NCBI GenBank assembly: GCA_013288565.1
Contig: JABDBP010000004.1
Coordinates: 22,622 to 86,621, forward strand
Direction: 5' to 3'
Length of the DNA stretch: 64,000 nt
DNA from: Alphaproteobacteria bacterium
Lineage (GTDB): Bacteria; Pseudomonadota; Alphaproteobacteria; Rickettsiales; JABDBP01
Under the pieces are notes generated by a model. It did no database searches. It was given only the letters and a program-made list of their open reading frames with translations, and had not been told where the DNA came from. How positions within the stretch are numbered: the first letter of the stretch is position 1; every line of letters starts with the position of its first letter. This document shows positions 15,861 to 24,638 of this stretch, piece by piece. A program made the position numbers and the translations under genes.

Positions 15861-18311
15861 TTATACTATGGCGTTTTCTAACGCCGTGAATATGCTCTGC
15901 ATGGTGGTTATTATTTTGGCCGAGGCGGCATAAGCATTCTGAAGCTCAATCATCAGCGTCATCTGCTGATCCACGTTGACGCCGCTTACACTTTGTGCCT
16001 GCTGCTGGAGACCGCTAAAAACGCCCTGCTGGCTGGTAGCGTTTGAGGATGCAGCGCTGACCTTGGACGCGGCATAGCCAATGATTTGCGTACCGTAACC
16101 GGATAAAGTCAGAGTTGTCGCCGGCATTCCCGTCACCGCGCCGAACGAAATGCTCTGGTTCTGGAGATTCAGAAGGTTTTCTGCCGCCTGGTTATTCCCG
16201 GCGCCGAGAGTATATGTATACGGAGGTAGTAAGCCGGTACCGGGGGCTGGCGCTGGCACAGCGGTAAGCTGGCCTGTTGAGATAAACTGCGGATTATTTT
16301 GGATGCTACTCCTGACCGCCATGTCGAGTGCGTTGCTAGTGCCGTCGGATTGGCGCACGAATAAATCATTCAACTGGAAGAAATCGGAGAAAGCCAGCCC
16401 GGTATCGGTTCCAGAGATGATGGCGCTGGTGAGAGGATTGACCTGGCCGTTCATGCTGCTGTCCAGTTCGGAAATCGCAACGCCGTTGCTTGAATTTATG
16501 GCAGAAATCTTAAGGAAACCTGCATTGCCCGGCGGAACGGGATTTCCATTGGTATCGACTATCTGGGCCTGGGCGATAGCTTGGCTATTGGTTGGTGGCA
16601 CTATAACGCCATTGCCTAGGCCACTTATAGCGGTAAAGTTATACACCTGCCCCTCCAGGCCCGAAGCCGCTGGGCTGACCTGATAAGTTATAGTATCGGT
16701 TTTGATTGCTCCGGTGACAGAATCGGTTACTTGCATCGTAGCGTTCAGGGTCCAAGGCCCAGCTCCACCGAAATTGACAGTGATGTTTGGGGAATTAGTC
16801 ATCGTGCCGGCGGTGACGTTAATGGGAACGGAAGGTACGCCAGAAATCACACTGCTACCAACGCCGGAGACCGCCAGGCCCGTCACCTGAAAACTGGCGT
16901 TATCGGCACTGTAGTTCTGGAGTAGGGCATTGAAGGTAAAATTGCTTCCGGTCGCCGCCGTGTCGCTCACTGCCTGGAGCTGGATGTTGTTCATATTGCC
17001 GAGCTGCACTTCCGTCGGTGGTGAGCCGTAATAATTATTGATGGCGTTGACTATATCCTGCGCCGTTGGCTGGCCGCCATCCAGCGTGTTAAGATTCAGC
17101 TTAAGAGGCGGCACACCGCCTTGCTGGTTCGCATACGGGCTTGGCACCGGATTACCGCTGGAATCGGTGATCCCGATCATGACGCTGCCACTCATGGCAA
17201 ATTTCTCGTTTGAAGTTATCGACCGGGTGCCGATCAGCGAATTGGCGGGCGGGAACCCGGAGCCGTTATTCTGTATCGCGTTGGCGGCATTAGTAAGGTT
17301 TGTCGTGATGTTATCCAATTGTCCGAGCAGGTTAGGTATCTCTGTATCGCGCATTTGCAGAAGCCCGGCCAGTTTGCCACTACTTACTTTGCTGGTGATC
17401 ACATTAGAACCGCTGGTTGTACCGGAAACACCACCGGAAACAAGTTGATCGCTCGAGGTCGATGCCAATGTGCCGTCCGGGTTTACCTGATATACATTGA
17501 TCGGCGCGAGCATATTTCCGTTGATGAAATTCTGTACCGATCCGGCCTGGGTATAGGATAATTGATAAAGGACGCCGTTCGAGGATAGTAGGGTTACACC
17601 GGTATTAGTACCGACCGCTGCTTCGCCGTTTGACTGATAGCTGACGCTAATGCCAATATACTGTGCGATGTTCTGCAAGTCGGTATCGCGCTGATCCAGG
17701 AGTGTAGCGGTCGATTGACCGTTCTGGGATGCGGACTGGATGGAAAGGTTTACCAATTGCAGATCTTTCAACTGCGAATTTACATAGGTAACGGCGCTTC
17801 CTATATCTCCGTCAGCCTGAAGCCGGGTTTTTTCCAGGTTGTTGGCCAGGCCGGATATGTTGCCAGCTAAATTTTCTGCCTGGTCAAGCGCGGCGGTCTG
17901 TGATGATGCATCTGCCGGGTTGCTGGCCAAAGTATTGGCCGCGGCGAAGAAATGGTTCAGCGCGTCGGTTATGCTGTTGCCGGAGCCGACGCTATCGGTG
18001 GAGGAATTCGGGGTGCCGTAATAGCTTTGTATCTGCTGGTAATAATTATTCAAAACCTCGGTGGTGCCGACTTGTGAATATTGCTCGCGGGTTGCTGCTA
18101 CTAGGAAGGCGTTGCTTGCACGCGTTACATTGTCTAGCTGCACCCCTTGGTCGAAGCCGCCGGTGAAATCCGCCGAGAAATTTACGTTCTTGCTAGAATA
18201 ACTGGTATCGTTAGCATTGGCGATATTGTCGGAAATAATGCCCAGGGCATGCTGGTTGGCCTTCAGTCCGGTAACTGCTGAACTTAATGCGTCAACTGAT
18301 GAAATAGCCAT
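15861..18311 (-). CDS. flgK: Flagellar hook-associated protein 1 FlgK
   Basis: FlgK is the first junction protein between hook and filament. The 816-residue protein is longer than E. coli FlgK (547). The N-terminus has the rod/hook motif SSAVTGLKANQHALGIISDNIANAN, and the C-terminus has QMTLMIELQNAYAASAKIITTMQ, the pair of helices that form the conserved D0 core. The middle carries SQTAALDQAENLAGNIS and TATLLDQRDTDLQNIAQYIGI, typical of FlgK, followed by a long Ser/Thr/Asn-rich insert. It lies 15 bp after a FlgN-like chaperone gene, its likely export partner. Confidence 0.93.
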   Translation of the reverse strand: MAISSVDALSSAVTGLKANQHALGIISDNIANANDTSYSSKNVNFSADFTGGFDQGVQLDNVTRASNAFLVAATREQYSQVGTTEVLNNYYQQIQSYYGTPNSSTDSVGSGNSITDALNHFFAAANTLASNPADASSQTAALDQAENLAGNISGLANNLEKTRLQADGDIGSAVTYVNSQLKDLQLVNLSIQSASQNGQSTATLLDQRDTDLQNIAQYIGISVSYQSNGEAAVGTNTGVTLLSSNGVLYQLSYTQAGSVQNFINGNMLAPINVYQVNPDGTLASTSSDQLVSGGVSGTTSGSNVITSKVSSGKLAGLLQMRDTEIPNLLGQLDNITTNLTNAANAIQNNGSGFPPANSLIGTRSITSNEKFAMSGSVMIGITDSSGNPVPSPYANQQGGVPPLKLNLNTLDGGQPTAQDIVNAINNYYGSPPTEVQLGNMNNIQLQAVSDTAATGSNFTFNALLQNYSADNASFQVTGLAVSGVGSSVISGVPSVPINVTAGTMTNSPNITVNFGGAGPWTLNATMQVTDSVTGAIKTDTITYQVSPAASGLEGQVYNFTAISGLGNGVIVPPTNSQAIAQAQIVDTNGNPVPPGNAGFLKISAINSSNGVAISELDSSMNGQVNPLTSAIISGTDTGLAFSDFFQLNDLFVRQSDGTSNALDMAVRSSIQNNPQFISTGQLTAVPAPAPGTGLLPPYTYTLGAGNNQAAENLLNLQNQSISFGAVTGMPATTLTLSGYGTQIIGYAASKVSAASSNATSQQGVFSGLQQQAQSVSGVNVDQQMTLMIELQNAYAASAKIITTMQSIFTALENAIV

Positions 18312-18326
18312 GGTTCTTCCCTATAC

Positions 18327-18809
18327 CTATATGACGTTGTTGACGGTGAATGGCGGTACCGCTTCCAGCTTGCGCCCCGAGCCGCCTTTGCCACCCTTGC
18401 GGTTATAACCGCGCGTGGCCGCAAAATAATCACTGGCGGCGCTGGAGATGCAGCCGATGACTCGACGATTCACCTCACGGGCCTTTTTCAGCTCGCAGAA
18501 ATTCTCCATGGCGATTTCTGAGAAAATGCGGCCAACGGTCGCCAGCTCCTGCTTTTCCTGTTCGGTGAATTCGCGCGCCTGTTTCATAGCCGCTGATTCA
18601 ACCTGATTCTTGGCCTTCTCAAGCAGCAAAATTAATTCCTCTTTTTCCTTCTGAAAGGCTTTTATCTCAGAGATTTTCATCTGGCGCAGGAATATGGTTT
18701 CATTGGCTAATATCGCACCAAGCCTGGCTATTAACTCGACCAGGTTTTCCACCGCGTCATTCCGGTTTAGTTCCAGATCCCTTACGGTTTTTACTCTGCT
18801 ATTACGCAT
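18327..18809 (-). CDS. FlgN-like flagellar export chaperone (tentative)
   Basis: A 160-residue, mostly helical, charged protein: LVELIARLGAILANETIFLRQM, a Lys/Glu-rich coiled-coil stretch around residues 45-75, and a Gly/Lys-rich tail (RKGGKGGSGRK). FlgN proteins are short helical chaperones for FlgK and FlgL and usually sit beside them. This gene lies between flgJ and flgK with only a one-base gap to flgJ. Sequence similarity to FlgN is weak by eye, so the call rests on size, predicted coiled coil and position. Confidence 0.6.
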   Translation of the reverse strand: MRNSRVKTVRDLELNRNDAVENLVELIARLGAILANETIFLRQMKISEIKAFQKEKEELILLLEKAKNQVESAAMKQAREFTEQEKQELATVGRIFSEIAMENFCELKKAREVNRRVIGCISSAASDYFAATRGYNRKGGKGGSGRKLEAVPPFTVNNVI

Positions 18810-18810
18810 A

Positions 18811-19137
18811 TCATTTGTTTCCCTCCTGTATCCTTAACATCTCTTTTTTAACTTGTGCGGCAATGCCGATGCCGCCGTTTTTCACCATATTCTTGGCGTA
18901 TTCGTCGGCGAGCATGGAGCGGTAAACCTCCTCCGCATGGCCGCCGCCCATCAATGGATCAACCTCCACTGTGTCAAACATCGGACGGATCATCTCACCT
19001 AGGAACACCGCCTCGAAATCCTTCGATGTTTTGTCGATCCGAGCCAGGCTTTTCGCCTTCTTTACATCGGGAAGGCTTGAGGCACTGTTCAAGGCCTGGG
19101 AAGCGATTGCTTCGTTTGTGCTTGTATTAATGTCCAT
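18811..19137 (-). CDS. flgJ: Rod-binding protein FlgJ, single-domain form
   Basis: The 108-residue protein matches the N-terminal rod-capping domain of FlgJ: DKTSKDFEAVFLGEMIRPMF near residue 40 and GGHAEEVYRSMLADEYAKNMVKNGGIGIA near 66 (cited in part). The C-terminal muramidase domain of enterobacterial FlgJ is absent, which is normal in alphaproteobacteria, where a separate peptidoglycan hydrolase is used. A GTG at 19152 would add five residues; the ATG at 19137 is preferred because it has a GGTGAG ribosome site. It follows flgI within a few bases. Confidence 0.87.
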   Translation of the reverse strand: MDINTSTNEAIASQALNSASSLPDVKKAKSLARIDKTSKDFEAVFLGEMIRPMFDTVEVDPLMGGGHAEEVYRSMLADEYAKNMVKNGGIGIAAQVKKEMLRIQEGNK

Positions 19138-19154
19138 AACTATCTCACCCACAC

Positions 19155-20351
19155 CTATCTAGTTGTTATTTCCGCCTGTATAGCGCCCGCCGCCTTCATC
19201 GTCTGCAAAATGCTTATCATGTCGCGCGGACCCACTCCGAGTGCGTTCATTCCGTTCACCAGGTCCCGTAAATCAGCGTTTTTCTTGAATACTGTCATCT
19301 TTTTATCGGCATTCTCGTTCACCGTGACGATGCTGTTTGGCACCACCGCGGTATTTATCGGCGTATTCTCCTCGAGTGCGAACGGCCCCGGCACGGTGAT
19401 TAGCGGCGTTTCCTCAATTTTTACCACCAGATTCCCCTGCGCCACTGCGACCGTATCTATTCGTACGTTTTCGCCCATGACGATGGTGCCTGAAGCCTCG
19501 TCGATGATAATTTTAGCCACTTCGTCGGTTTCCACCGGAATTTGCTCGATTACATTCAAAAGCTCAACCACCGCCGCGTTGTATTGCTGCGGCACGGTAA
19601 CCCGCACCGTTCCCGGATCGGTAACCTTTGCGATATTGCCGCCCATCTTACGGTTCACCGCCGAGGAAATGTTTGAGGCGGTCGATATATCAGGATTTTT
19701 CAGCGCCAGGTTGACGGTTTGCAGATCATTCAGCTTATAATCAATTTCGCGCTCGACGATGGCACCGTTGGCGATGAATGCGTTGGTTGGCACACCCTTG
19801 GTGATGCTGCCGCCCGCCGTTCCTTGAGCCTGGTAGCCCTCGATGGCAAGCCCGCCTTGCGCCACCGCATAAACTTGACCATCAGCCCCTAATAGCGGCG
19901 TCGCCAACAGATGCCCGCCGAGTAGGCTGGTCGCATCGCCGATGGCGCTGACATTGACGTTCACCCTGCTGCCGTTGCGGGAAAATGGCGGCAGCGTGGC
20001 ACTCACCATCACCGCCGCGATGTTTTTGGGCTGAAGCGACTGCACCTGGTTCTTGACGTTAATACCCAGCCTTTCCAGGAAAGTTATCAGGCTTTGCGCT
20101 GTATAAGGTTCGTTGTTCAATTTGTCGCCGGTGCCGTTTAGGCCCCCGACCAGCCCGTAGCCGACCAGCGTATTATCCCTAATTCCCTCAAAATTCACGA
20201 TGTCTTTAATGCGCGACGTGGTTCCGGCATGGGCCGGCGATGATTTGAGGCCCAGAAACAGCGCCAGGAACACCAGGAACAACAGGATGAAGGCTAGCGT
20301 CGAATCACCCTGACTGTCGTTCCGTTTTTTTCTATAGTTGAAAGCCTGCAT
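19155..20351 (-). CDS. flgI: Flagellar P-ring protein FlgI
   Basis: FlgI assembles the periplasmic P-ring around the rod. The 398-residue protein begins with a charged stretch and then a signal peptide (AFILLFLVFLALFLGL ... AHA) ending near residue 42. The mature part follows the family: RIKDIVNFEGIRDNTLVGYG, GLVGGLNGTGD, NIAAVMVSATLPPF and the C-terminal ADLRDLVNGMNALGVGPRDMI. It heads the leftward operon flgI-flgJ-flgN-like-flgK-flgL-fliW-fliB and has a sigma-54 type promoter upstream. fliX lies divergently, as in Caulobacter. Confidence 0.93.
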   Translation of the reverse strand: MQAFNYRKKRNDSQGDSTLAFILLFLVFLALFLGLKSSPAHAGTTSRIKDIVNFEGIRDNTLVGYGLVGGLNGTGDKLNNEPYTAQSLITFLERLGINVKNQVQSLQPKNIAAVMVSATLPPFSRNGSRVNVNVSAIGDATSLLGGHLLATPLLGADGQVYAVAQGGLAIEGYQAQGTAGGSITKGVPTNAFIANGAIVEREIDYKLNDLQTVNLALKNPDISTASNISSAVNRKMGGNIAKVTDPGTVRVTVPQQYNAAVVELLNVIEQIPVETDEVAKIIIDEASGTIVMGENVRIDTVAVAQGNLVVKIEETPLITVPGPFALEENTPINTAVVPNSIVTVNENADKKMTVFKKNADLRDLVNGMNALGVGPRDMISILQTMKAAGAIQAEITTR

Positions 20352-20376
20352 ATAAAAATCCTCTTTTGCTATTTAT

Positions 20377-20395
20377 AAAGCGAGAACCGTGCCAA
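20377..20395 (-). promoter_or_regulatory. Sigma-54 (RpoN) promoter for flgI
   Basis: Read on the minus strand the site is TTGGCACGGTTCTCGCTTT. It has the invariant GG and GC separated by exactly 10 bases and matches the consensus TGGCACG-N4-TTGCT at all but one position (TCGCT). It lies about 26 bases upstream of the flgI ATG, leaving a short leader. Sigma-54 control of ring genes fits the Caulobacter-type hierarchy in which FliX and FlbD act. No flbD or rpoN is in the window. Confidence 0.75.
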
Positions 20396-20533
20396 ATGGA
20401 TTTTATCAAGCAATATCAATATAATAACATACGCATAAAATGTATATAAAATTTCAGCCGACCGATAATGTTCCAGCAATCTAGGCAAATTTTGCCGATG
20501 GCAGAAAAGTTTGTTTTGTGCTATGTTTTTACC

Positions 20534-20965
20534 ATGCGGATTAATGACCTCGGAAACATCGGCAAAACCGGTTCCACTTCGAAGAAAGCCGCCAAATCGA
20601 AGATTAATTCGGATTTCGGCAACCTTCTGGACGAAGCTGCCTCCGCTGAAGAAAGCGTCACTACACCGGAAGTTGTATCAACTTCTCCTGCGGGGATGGT
20701 GGGCTCGCTCATTTCAATCCAAGTTGAGTCACAACAGCAAAGCAATCGCGAACCGATCGCTTATGGTAGTGAACTACTTGATTTCCTCGAAGAAATAAAG
20801 GGAGGTATGCTGGATGGTAGTGTTTCACTGGAAAAAGTCCAAAAGCTTAAAACCAGCTTGAAAAACAACCGTAATTGGATAATTGATGAAAAACTTTCAT
20901 CAACTTTAAATGAAATAGAAACTCGTGCTAAAGTTGAAATTGCCAAACTTGATCGCGAGGCATAA
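20534..20965 (+). CDS. fliX: Flagellar assembly regulator FliX
   Basis: FliX is an alphaproteobacterial factor that couples completion of early flagellar structures to FlbD activity at sigma-54 promoters. The 143-residue product starts MRINDLGNIGKTG, which fits the family N-terminus; an ATG at 20468 would add 22 residues without family match. The C-terminal helical half (LLDFLEEIKGGMLDGSVSLE, then LKNNRNWIIDEKLSSTLNEIE) is the conserved part. It is divergent from flgI across about 180 bp, the arrangement known in Caulobacter, which strengthens the call. Confidence 0.82.
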   Translation: MRINDLGNIGKTGSTSKKAAKSKINSDFGNLLDEAASAEESVTTPEVVSTSPAGMVGSLISIQVESQQQSNREPIAYGSELLDFLEEIKGGMLDGSVSLEKVQKLKTSLKNNRNWIIDEKLSSTLNEIETRAKVEIAKLDREA

Positions 20966-21035
20966 AATCTTATTGCCCTTTCAGCCATAAACCAATATAT
21001 TCCCTGCCCTTGATTGTTTTTATGGAGTGAAATCA

Positions 21036-21596
21036 ATGAGTCCAGCGAAAAGCGCCGCAAAGAAGAAAACGGTGAAGTCGGCAAGATCGATAAAAAAGCC
21101 AGCGATAAGAGCCGTTGCAACGAAGAAACTTGCGGCCAAAAAGCCGTTGCCAACGAAGACTAGGGCAAAGAGGGCGGCAAGAATCGATCTGCCGGCGAAT
21201 TACCGTCCATCCGAGAAAGAGCCGTACATGAACCCCAGCCAGCTGGAATATTTCCGCCGCAAACTGCTGGCTTGGCGCAAGGAATTGCTCGAGGAATCCA
21301 TGGAAACCTTGAATCATCTGAAAGAGGAAAACTGGAACGAACCAGATATCAACGATAGGGCCACGGTTGAAACCGATACGGCGCTGGAACTCCGCACCCG
21401 CGACCGTTACCGGAAATTAATCTCCAAGATTGATGCGGGTTTAAGGAAAATCGAAAACGACGAATACGGTTATTGCGAGGAAACCGGCGATCCAATCGGT
21501 CTGAAACGCCTAGAGGCGCGCCCTATCGCGACCTTAACCGTGGCCGCGCAGGAAAAGCACGAAAAATACGAAGAGCAATATAACGACGAGGATTAG
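21036..21596 (+). CDS. dksA: RNA polymerase-binding transcription factor DksA with basic N-terminal extension
   Basis: DksA enters the RNA polymerase secondary channel and works with ppGpp in the stringent response. Residues ~68-186 form the family core: YMNPSQLEYFRRKLLAWRKEL, an acidic coiled-coil tip near DINDRAT, and YGYCEETGDPIGLKRLEARP. Only one of the four classical zinc-finger cysteines is kept (GYC), as in many alphaproteobacteria. The first ~55 residues are an extra Lys/Ala-rich stretch resembling histone-H1-like tails. The ATG at 21036 is preferred over an upstream GTG (21027) because GGAG lies 8 bases before it. Confidence 0.92.
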   Translation: MSPAKSAAKKKTVKSARSIKKPAIRAVATKKLAAKKPLPTKTRAKRAARIDLPANYRPSEKEPYMNPSQLEYFRRKLLAWRKELLEESMETLNHLKEENWNEPDINDRATVETDTALELRTRDRYRKLISKIDAGLRKIENDEYGYCEETGDPIGLKRLEARPIATLTVAAQEKHEKYEEQYNDED

Positions 21597-21701
21597 AAGG
21601 TTTCTATACTTCGCTACCCATAGATTGCGATCCCCGCCTACCGTATAAATTTCAACACTGCCACTTTGCTAACGTGATATATTGGGCTAGTTGGCTATAG
21701 A

Positions 21702-23048
21702 ATGAATTTTAAAATATTAAAACTGGCCGGATGGGGGAATTACTTGCCCATGGAGTGCCCGGTTTACCGTCCGGAGAAGGAGCGCGAAGTTCCGGTGGTA
21801 ATGGCTTCCCACGGATCGGCGCTGGTCGCACGCGGTATGGGGCGAAGTTATGGCGACGCCTCCTTGAATTCTGGCGGAATTATAAGCAGCGAGCGACTCA
21901 ACCGATTCATCGAATTCGATGCGGAGAAGGGTGTAATCACGGCAGAAGGCGGCGTTAGCCTGGCAGAAATCCTAGATATCGCAGTGGTGAAAGGCTGGTT
22001 CCTGCCGGTGGTTCCCGGCACGAAATATGCTAGCCTCGGTGGAGCCATCGCCTGCAATATCCACGGCAAAAACCATTATGCTAAAGGCGATTTTGCGGAA
22101 TATGTTTTGCATTTAAAATTATGCCTGCCAAACGGCGAATCACTAGACTGTTCCGCCGCTAAAAATGCGGAAATTTTTTGGGCCACCTGCGGTGGAATGG
22201 GCATGACCGGATATATCGAACGGGCAACACTGCAGCTGATTCCCATCGAATCCGCATCGCTTGGTTGCTGGCGCGTGAAAGCGGAAAACATCGAGGAAAT
22301 GGTCGCGCTTTTCCGTGAAAATGCGACGAACTCCGATTATATGATTGGCTGGATCGACCATTTCGCGCGCGGCAAAAACCTGGGCGCCGGAATATTCGAG
22401 AAATCCAACCATTGCAAATTGACGGATGGATTGCCGCTCGGGAAATACCGCGAAAAACCGCCATCATTCAGTGTGCCGAAATTTTTCCCCGCCTTCACAC
22501 TCAATAAATATTCTATGGCTCTATACAATCGGGCCAGATTCTGCGGTATCGGGAAAAAAGGCGCTACTATGAAAAGAAATTTTTTCGAGTTTTTCCACCC
22601 GCTCGACGCCTTAAAGAACTGGAACCGCATGTATGGTAACAACGGATTTTTCCAGTATCAGTTCATCGTGCCGGAGGGGAAAAACGCTGCGATCGACATG
22701 CGGAATATATTGCAGCTAATCCAGGATAGTGAACATTTCTCGTTCCTGGCAGTGATTAAATACCACCGCGGCGGGAAAGGGTTGATGACGTTTCCGATCG
22801 CAGGTTTCAGCATCGCGCTTGATTTTCCGGCAGGCGAAAAAATCCTCGGGCTTTTGGATAAAATCGACGAGGAATTGTGCCGTACCGGTGGACGGATTTA
22901 TCTGGCGAAAGACGCGCGCGCCAAGCCGGGAACAATAGAAAAAATGTATGGGAAAAATTTCCGTGAATGGAAAAAAATAATCAAGGAAATCGACCCGCAA
23001 AACAAAATGGATTCGGCGATGGGCAAAAGGTTGGGATTCCATGAATGA
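21702..23048 (+). CDS. dprE1: Decaprenylphosphoryl-beta-D-ribose 2'-oxidase-like flavoprotein DprE1
   Basis: In mycobacteria DprE1 oxidises polyprenyl-phosphoryl-ribose at C2', the first half of epimerisation to polyprenyl-phosphoryl-D-arabinose. The 448-residue protein has the FAD-binding VAO-type element ARGMGRSYGDASLNSGG (residues 43-59), PVVPGTKYASLGGAIACNIHGKNH, and a C-terminus that tracks the mycobacterial enzyme: FPIAGFSIALDFP, IYLAKDARAK, and IDPQNKMDSAMGKRLG. The cysteine attacked by benzothiazinones in M. tuberculosis (C387) is Ala372 here; the active-site lysine (K418) is kept at about residue 403. It overlaps dprE2 by 8 bp. Confidence 0.88.
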   Translation: MNFKILKLAGWGNYLPMECPVYRPEKEREVPVVMASHGSALVARGMGRSYGDASLNSGGIISSERLNRFIEFDAEKGVITAEGGVSLAEILDIAVVKGWFLPVVPGTKYASLGGAIACNIHGKNHYAKGDFAEYVLHLKLCLPNGESLDCSAAKNAEIFWATCGGMGMTGYIERATLQLIPIESASLGCWRVKAENIEEMVALFRENATNSDYMIGWIDHFARGKNLGAGIFEKSNHCKLTDGLPLGKYREKPPSFSVPKFFPAFTLNKYSMALYNRARFCGIGKKGATMKRNFFEFFHPLDALKNWNRMYGNNGFFQYQFIVPEGKNAAIDMRNILQLIQDSEHFSFLAVIKYHRGGKGLMTFPIAGFSIALDFPAGEKILGLLDKIDEELCRTGGRIYLAKDARAKPGTIEKMYGKNFREWKKIIKEIDPQNKMDSAMGKRLGFHE

Positions 23049-23781
23049 ACCGATGAAAAAAGCACTCGTAATCGCTGCCACTTCATCGCTTGGCGCTGCG
23101 ATTTGCGCTGTGCTGGCACGCCGGAATTACTCGCTTTTCCTCACCGGGCGGGATGTGACGGAATTGGAAATAATCGCCGCCGATCTGCGAATCCGGCATA
23201 ATGCCAATGTGCTTATAGGAAAATTTGACCTAGCATACGTCACATTTTCTGCCGGGAATTTTTTAGAGGACGTGGAGGAAAAATTTGGAAGTTTCGATGC
23301 CGCTTTTTTACTTGCCGGGGATATGGGTACGGCGGCGCATGATGAAAAAAACATCGAGCAGGTAGTGAAGGTTAACTATCTTCAACCACTGAAACTCCTG
23401 GAATTATTAGCGGAAAAAATGGCGGCAGGGCGGGGCGGAAGCGTGGCGGTAATTTCTTCAATCGCTGGAGACCGTGGACGGCAGAGCAATTATGTATACG
23501 GCAGCGCCAAGGCGGGCCTGGCCGCATCGGCATCCGGCCTGCGCAATAAATTTTCACGCCGCGGCGTTCATATAATGACAGTGAAACCCGGATTCATTGA
23601 TACGCCTATGACCTACGGCATGCAAAGCCCGCTGATATACTCCCGCGAAAAAGCGGCCGAGACCATCGTTAAAGCCCTGCGGCGGAAAAAAGACGTGGTT
23701 TACGTGCCATTTTTCTGGCGCTATATAATGCTGATAATAATACTGATACCGGAAAAAATATTCAAGAGGATGAAACTGTGA
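23041..23781 (+). CDS. dprE2: Decaprenylphosphoryl-2-keto-ribose reductase-like SDR, DprE2
   Basis: A 246-residue short-chain dehydrogenase. It has a nucleotide-binding start (ALVIAATSSLGAAICAVLA), the NAG-like LAGDMG, catalytic Ser in VISSIAG and the YxxxK pair in YVYGSAKAG. The C-terminal hydrophobic segment (YIMLIIILIPEKIFKRM) is as in DprE2, which associates with the membrane. Overlap with dprE1 by 8 bp and with the UbiA-type gene by 4 bp indicates one operon and supports the second half of the epimerisation (2-keto intermediate to arabinose) as its role. Confidence 0.85.
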   Translation: MNEPMKKALVIAATSSLGAAICAVLARRNYSLFLTGRDVTELEIIAADLRIRHNANVLIGKFDLAYVTFSAGNFLEDVEEKFGSFDAAFLLAGDMGTAAHDEKNIEQVVKVNYLQPLKLLELLAEKMAAGRGGSVAVISSIAGDRGRQSNYVYGSAKAGLAASASGLRNKFSRRGVHIMTVKPGFIDTPMTYGMQSPLIYSREKAAETIVKALRRKKDVVYVPFFWRYIMLIIILIPEKIFKRMKL

Positions 23782-24638
23782 TTGCGGCACTGGAAATCCT
23801 GCGCCCGAGGCAATGGGCCAAAAACGCCTTCGTTTTTGCACCTTATGTTTTCGCGCTGCGGTTCAACGATCCAGCCACGCTGCGTAACGCGGCAATCGCC
23901 ACGCTGTGTTTCATCGCGGTTTCCGGCGCGGTTTACATATTTAATGATTTCATGGATCTAGCCACCGACCAGCTGCACCCAATGAAAAAATTCCGTCCTC
24001 TGGCAGCGGGAAAAATCAGTGGGAAAAGAGCCGGCGCGCTGATGGTTGCGTTACTGCTTGCCGGTTATTTCCTGGTCAGCTTCCTGCCGAAATCCTGTTT
24101 CGTAATTATCCTGATTTACCTGGTTTTCAATATCGCATATTCCAAGGGATTAAAAAATTATGCGATAATCGACGTGCTGATAATCGCCATGGGCTTCGTT
24201 TTCCGCGTATTGATGGGCGGTTATGCGATAGGGGCAGAGGTATCGGCGTGGATCATCTTGGCGACGCTGCTGCTGGCACTGTTCCTGGCGTTCGGCAAAA
24301 GATACGCCGAAATCAACGGCGAAGGAGCTAGTAGCGAAAGCGCGCGCCGGAGCTTCAATAGCTACAATAAAGAATTACTCGGGAAATTAATTACGGTTTC
24401 CTGCGCCGCCGCACTAATCTGCTATGGAATTTATGCAGCGGACGCAGCAGCTCGGACGGGGCGGCAGGAATTCGTCTATACTACAATATTCGTGGTGTTT
24501 GGGCTGTTTCGCTACATGCAGATAATTTTCGTAAACGGCAGCGGGGAGGAGCCGGAAAAAATCTTGTTCCGCGACCGACCGCTGGCGATAAACCTGGTAT
24601 TATGGCTGATTTTCAGCGTTTTCATACTTATATATTAA
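23778..24638 (+). CDS. Polyprenyl-phosphate phosphoribosyltransferase (DPPR synthase-like, UbiA superfamily)
   Basis: This 286-residue membrane protein resembles mycobacterial Rv3806c, which transfers 5-phosphoribose from PRPP to decaprenyl phosphate. It starts LRPRQWAKNAFVFAP, has the metal-binding aspartate motif NDFMDLATDQLHPMKKFRPLAAG near residue 56 (cited in part), and the second loop LAFGKRYAEI near 174. Eight or nine transmembrane segments are visible. The KRFRP-like KKFRP and GKRYAE elements separate DPPR synthases from quinone prenyltransferases. It supplies the substrate that, after dephosphorylation, DprE1/DprE2 would epimerise. Confidence 0.87.
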   Translation: MIAALEILRPRQWAKNAFVFAPYVFALRFNDPATLRNAAIATLCFIAVSGAVYIFNDFMDLATDQLHPMKKFRPLAAGKISGKRAGALMVALLLAGYFLVSFLPKSCFVIILIYLVFNIAYSKGLKNYAIIDVLIIAMGFVFRVLMGGYAIGAEVSAWIILATLLLALFLAFGKRYAEINGEGASSESARRSFNSYNKELLGKLITVSCAAALICYGIYAADAAARTGRQEFVYTTIFVVFGLFRYMQIIFVNGSGEEPEKILFRDRPLAINLVLWLIFSVFILIY

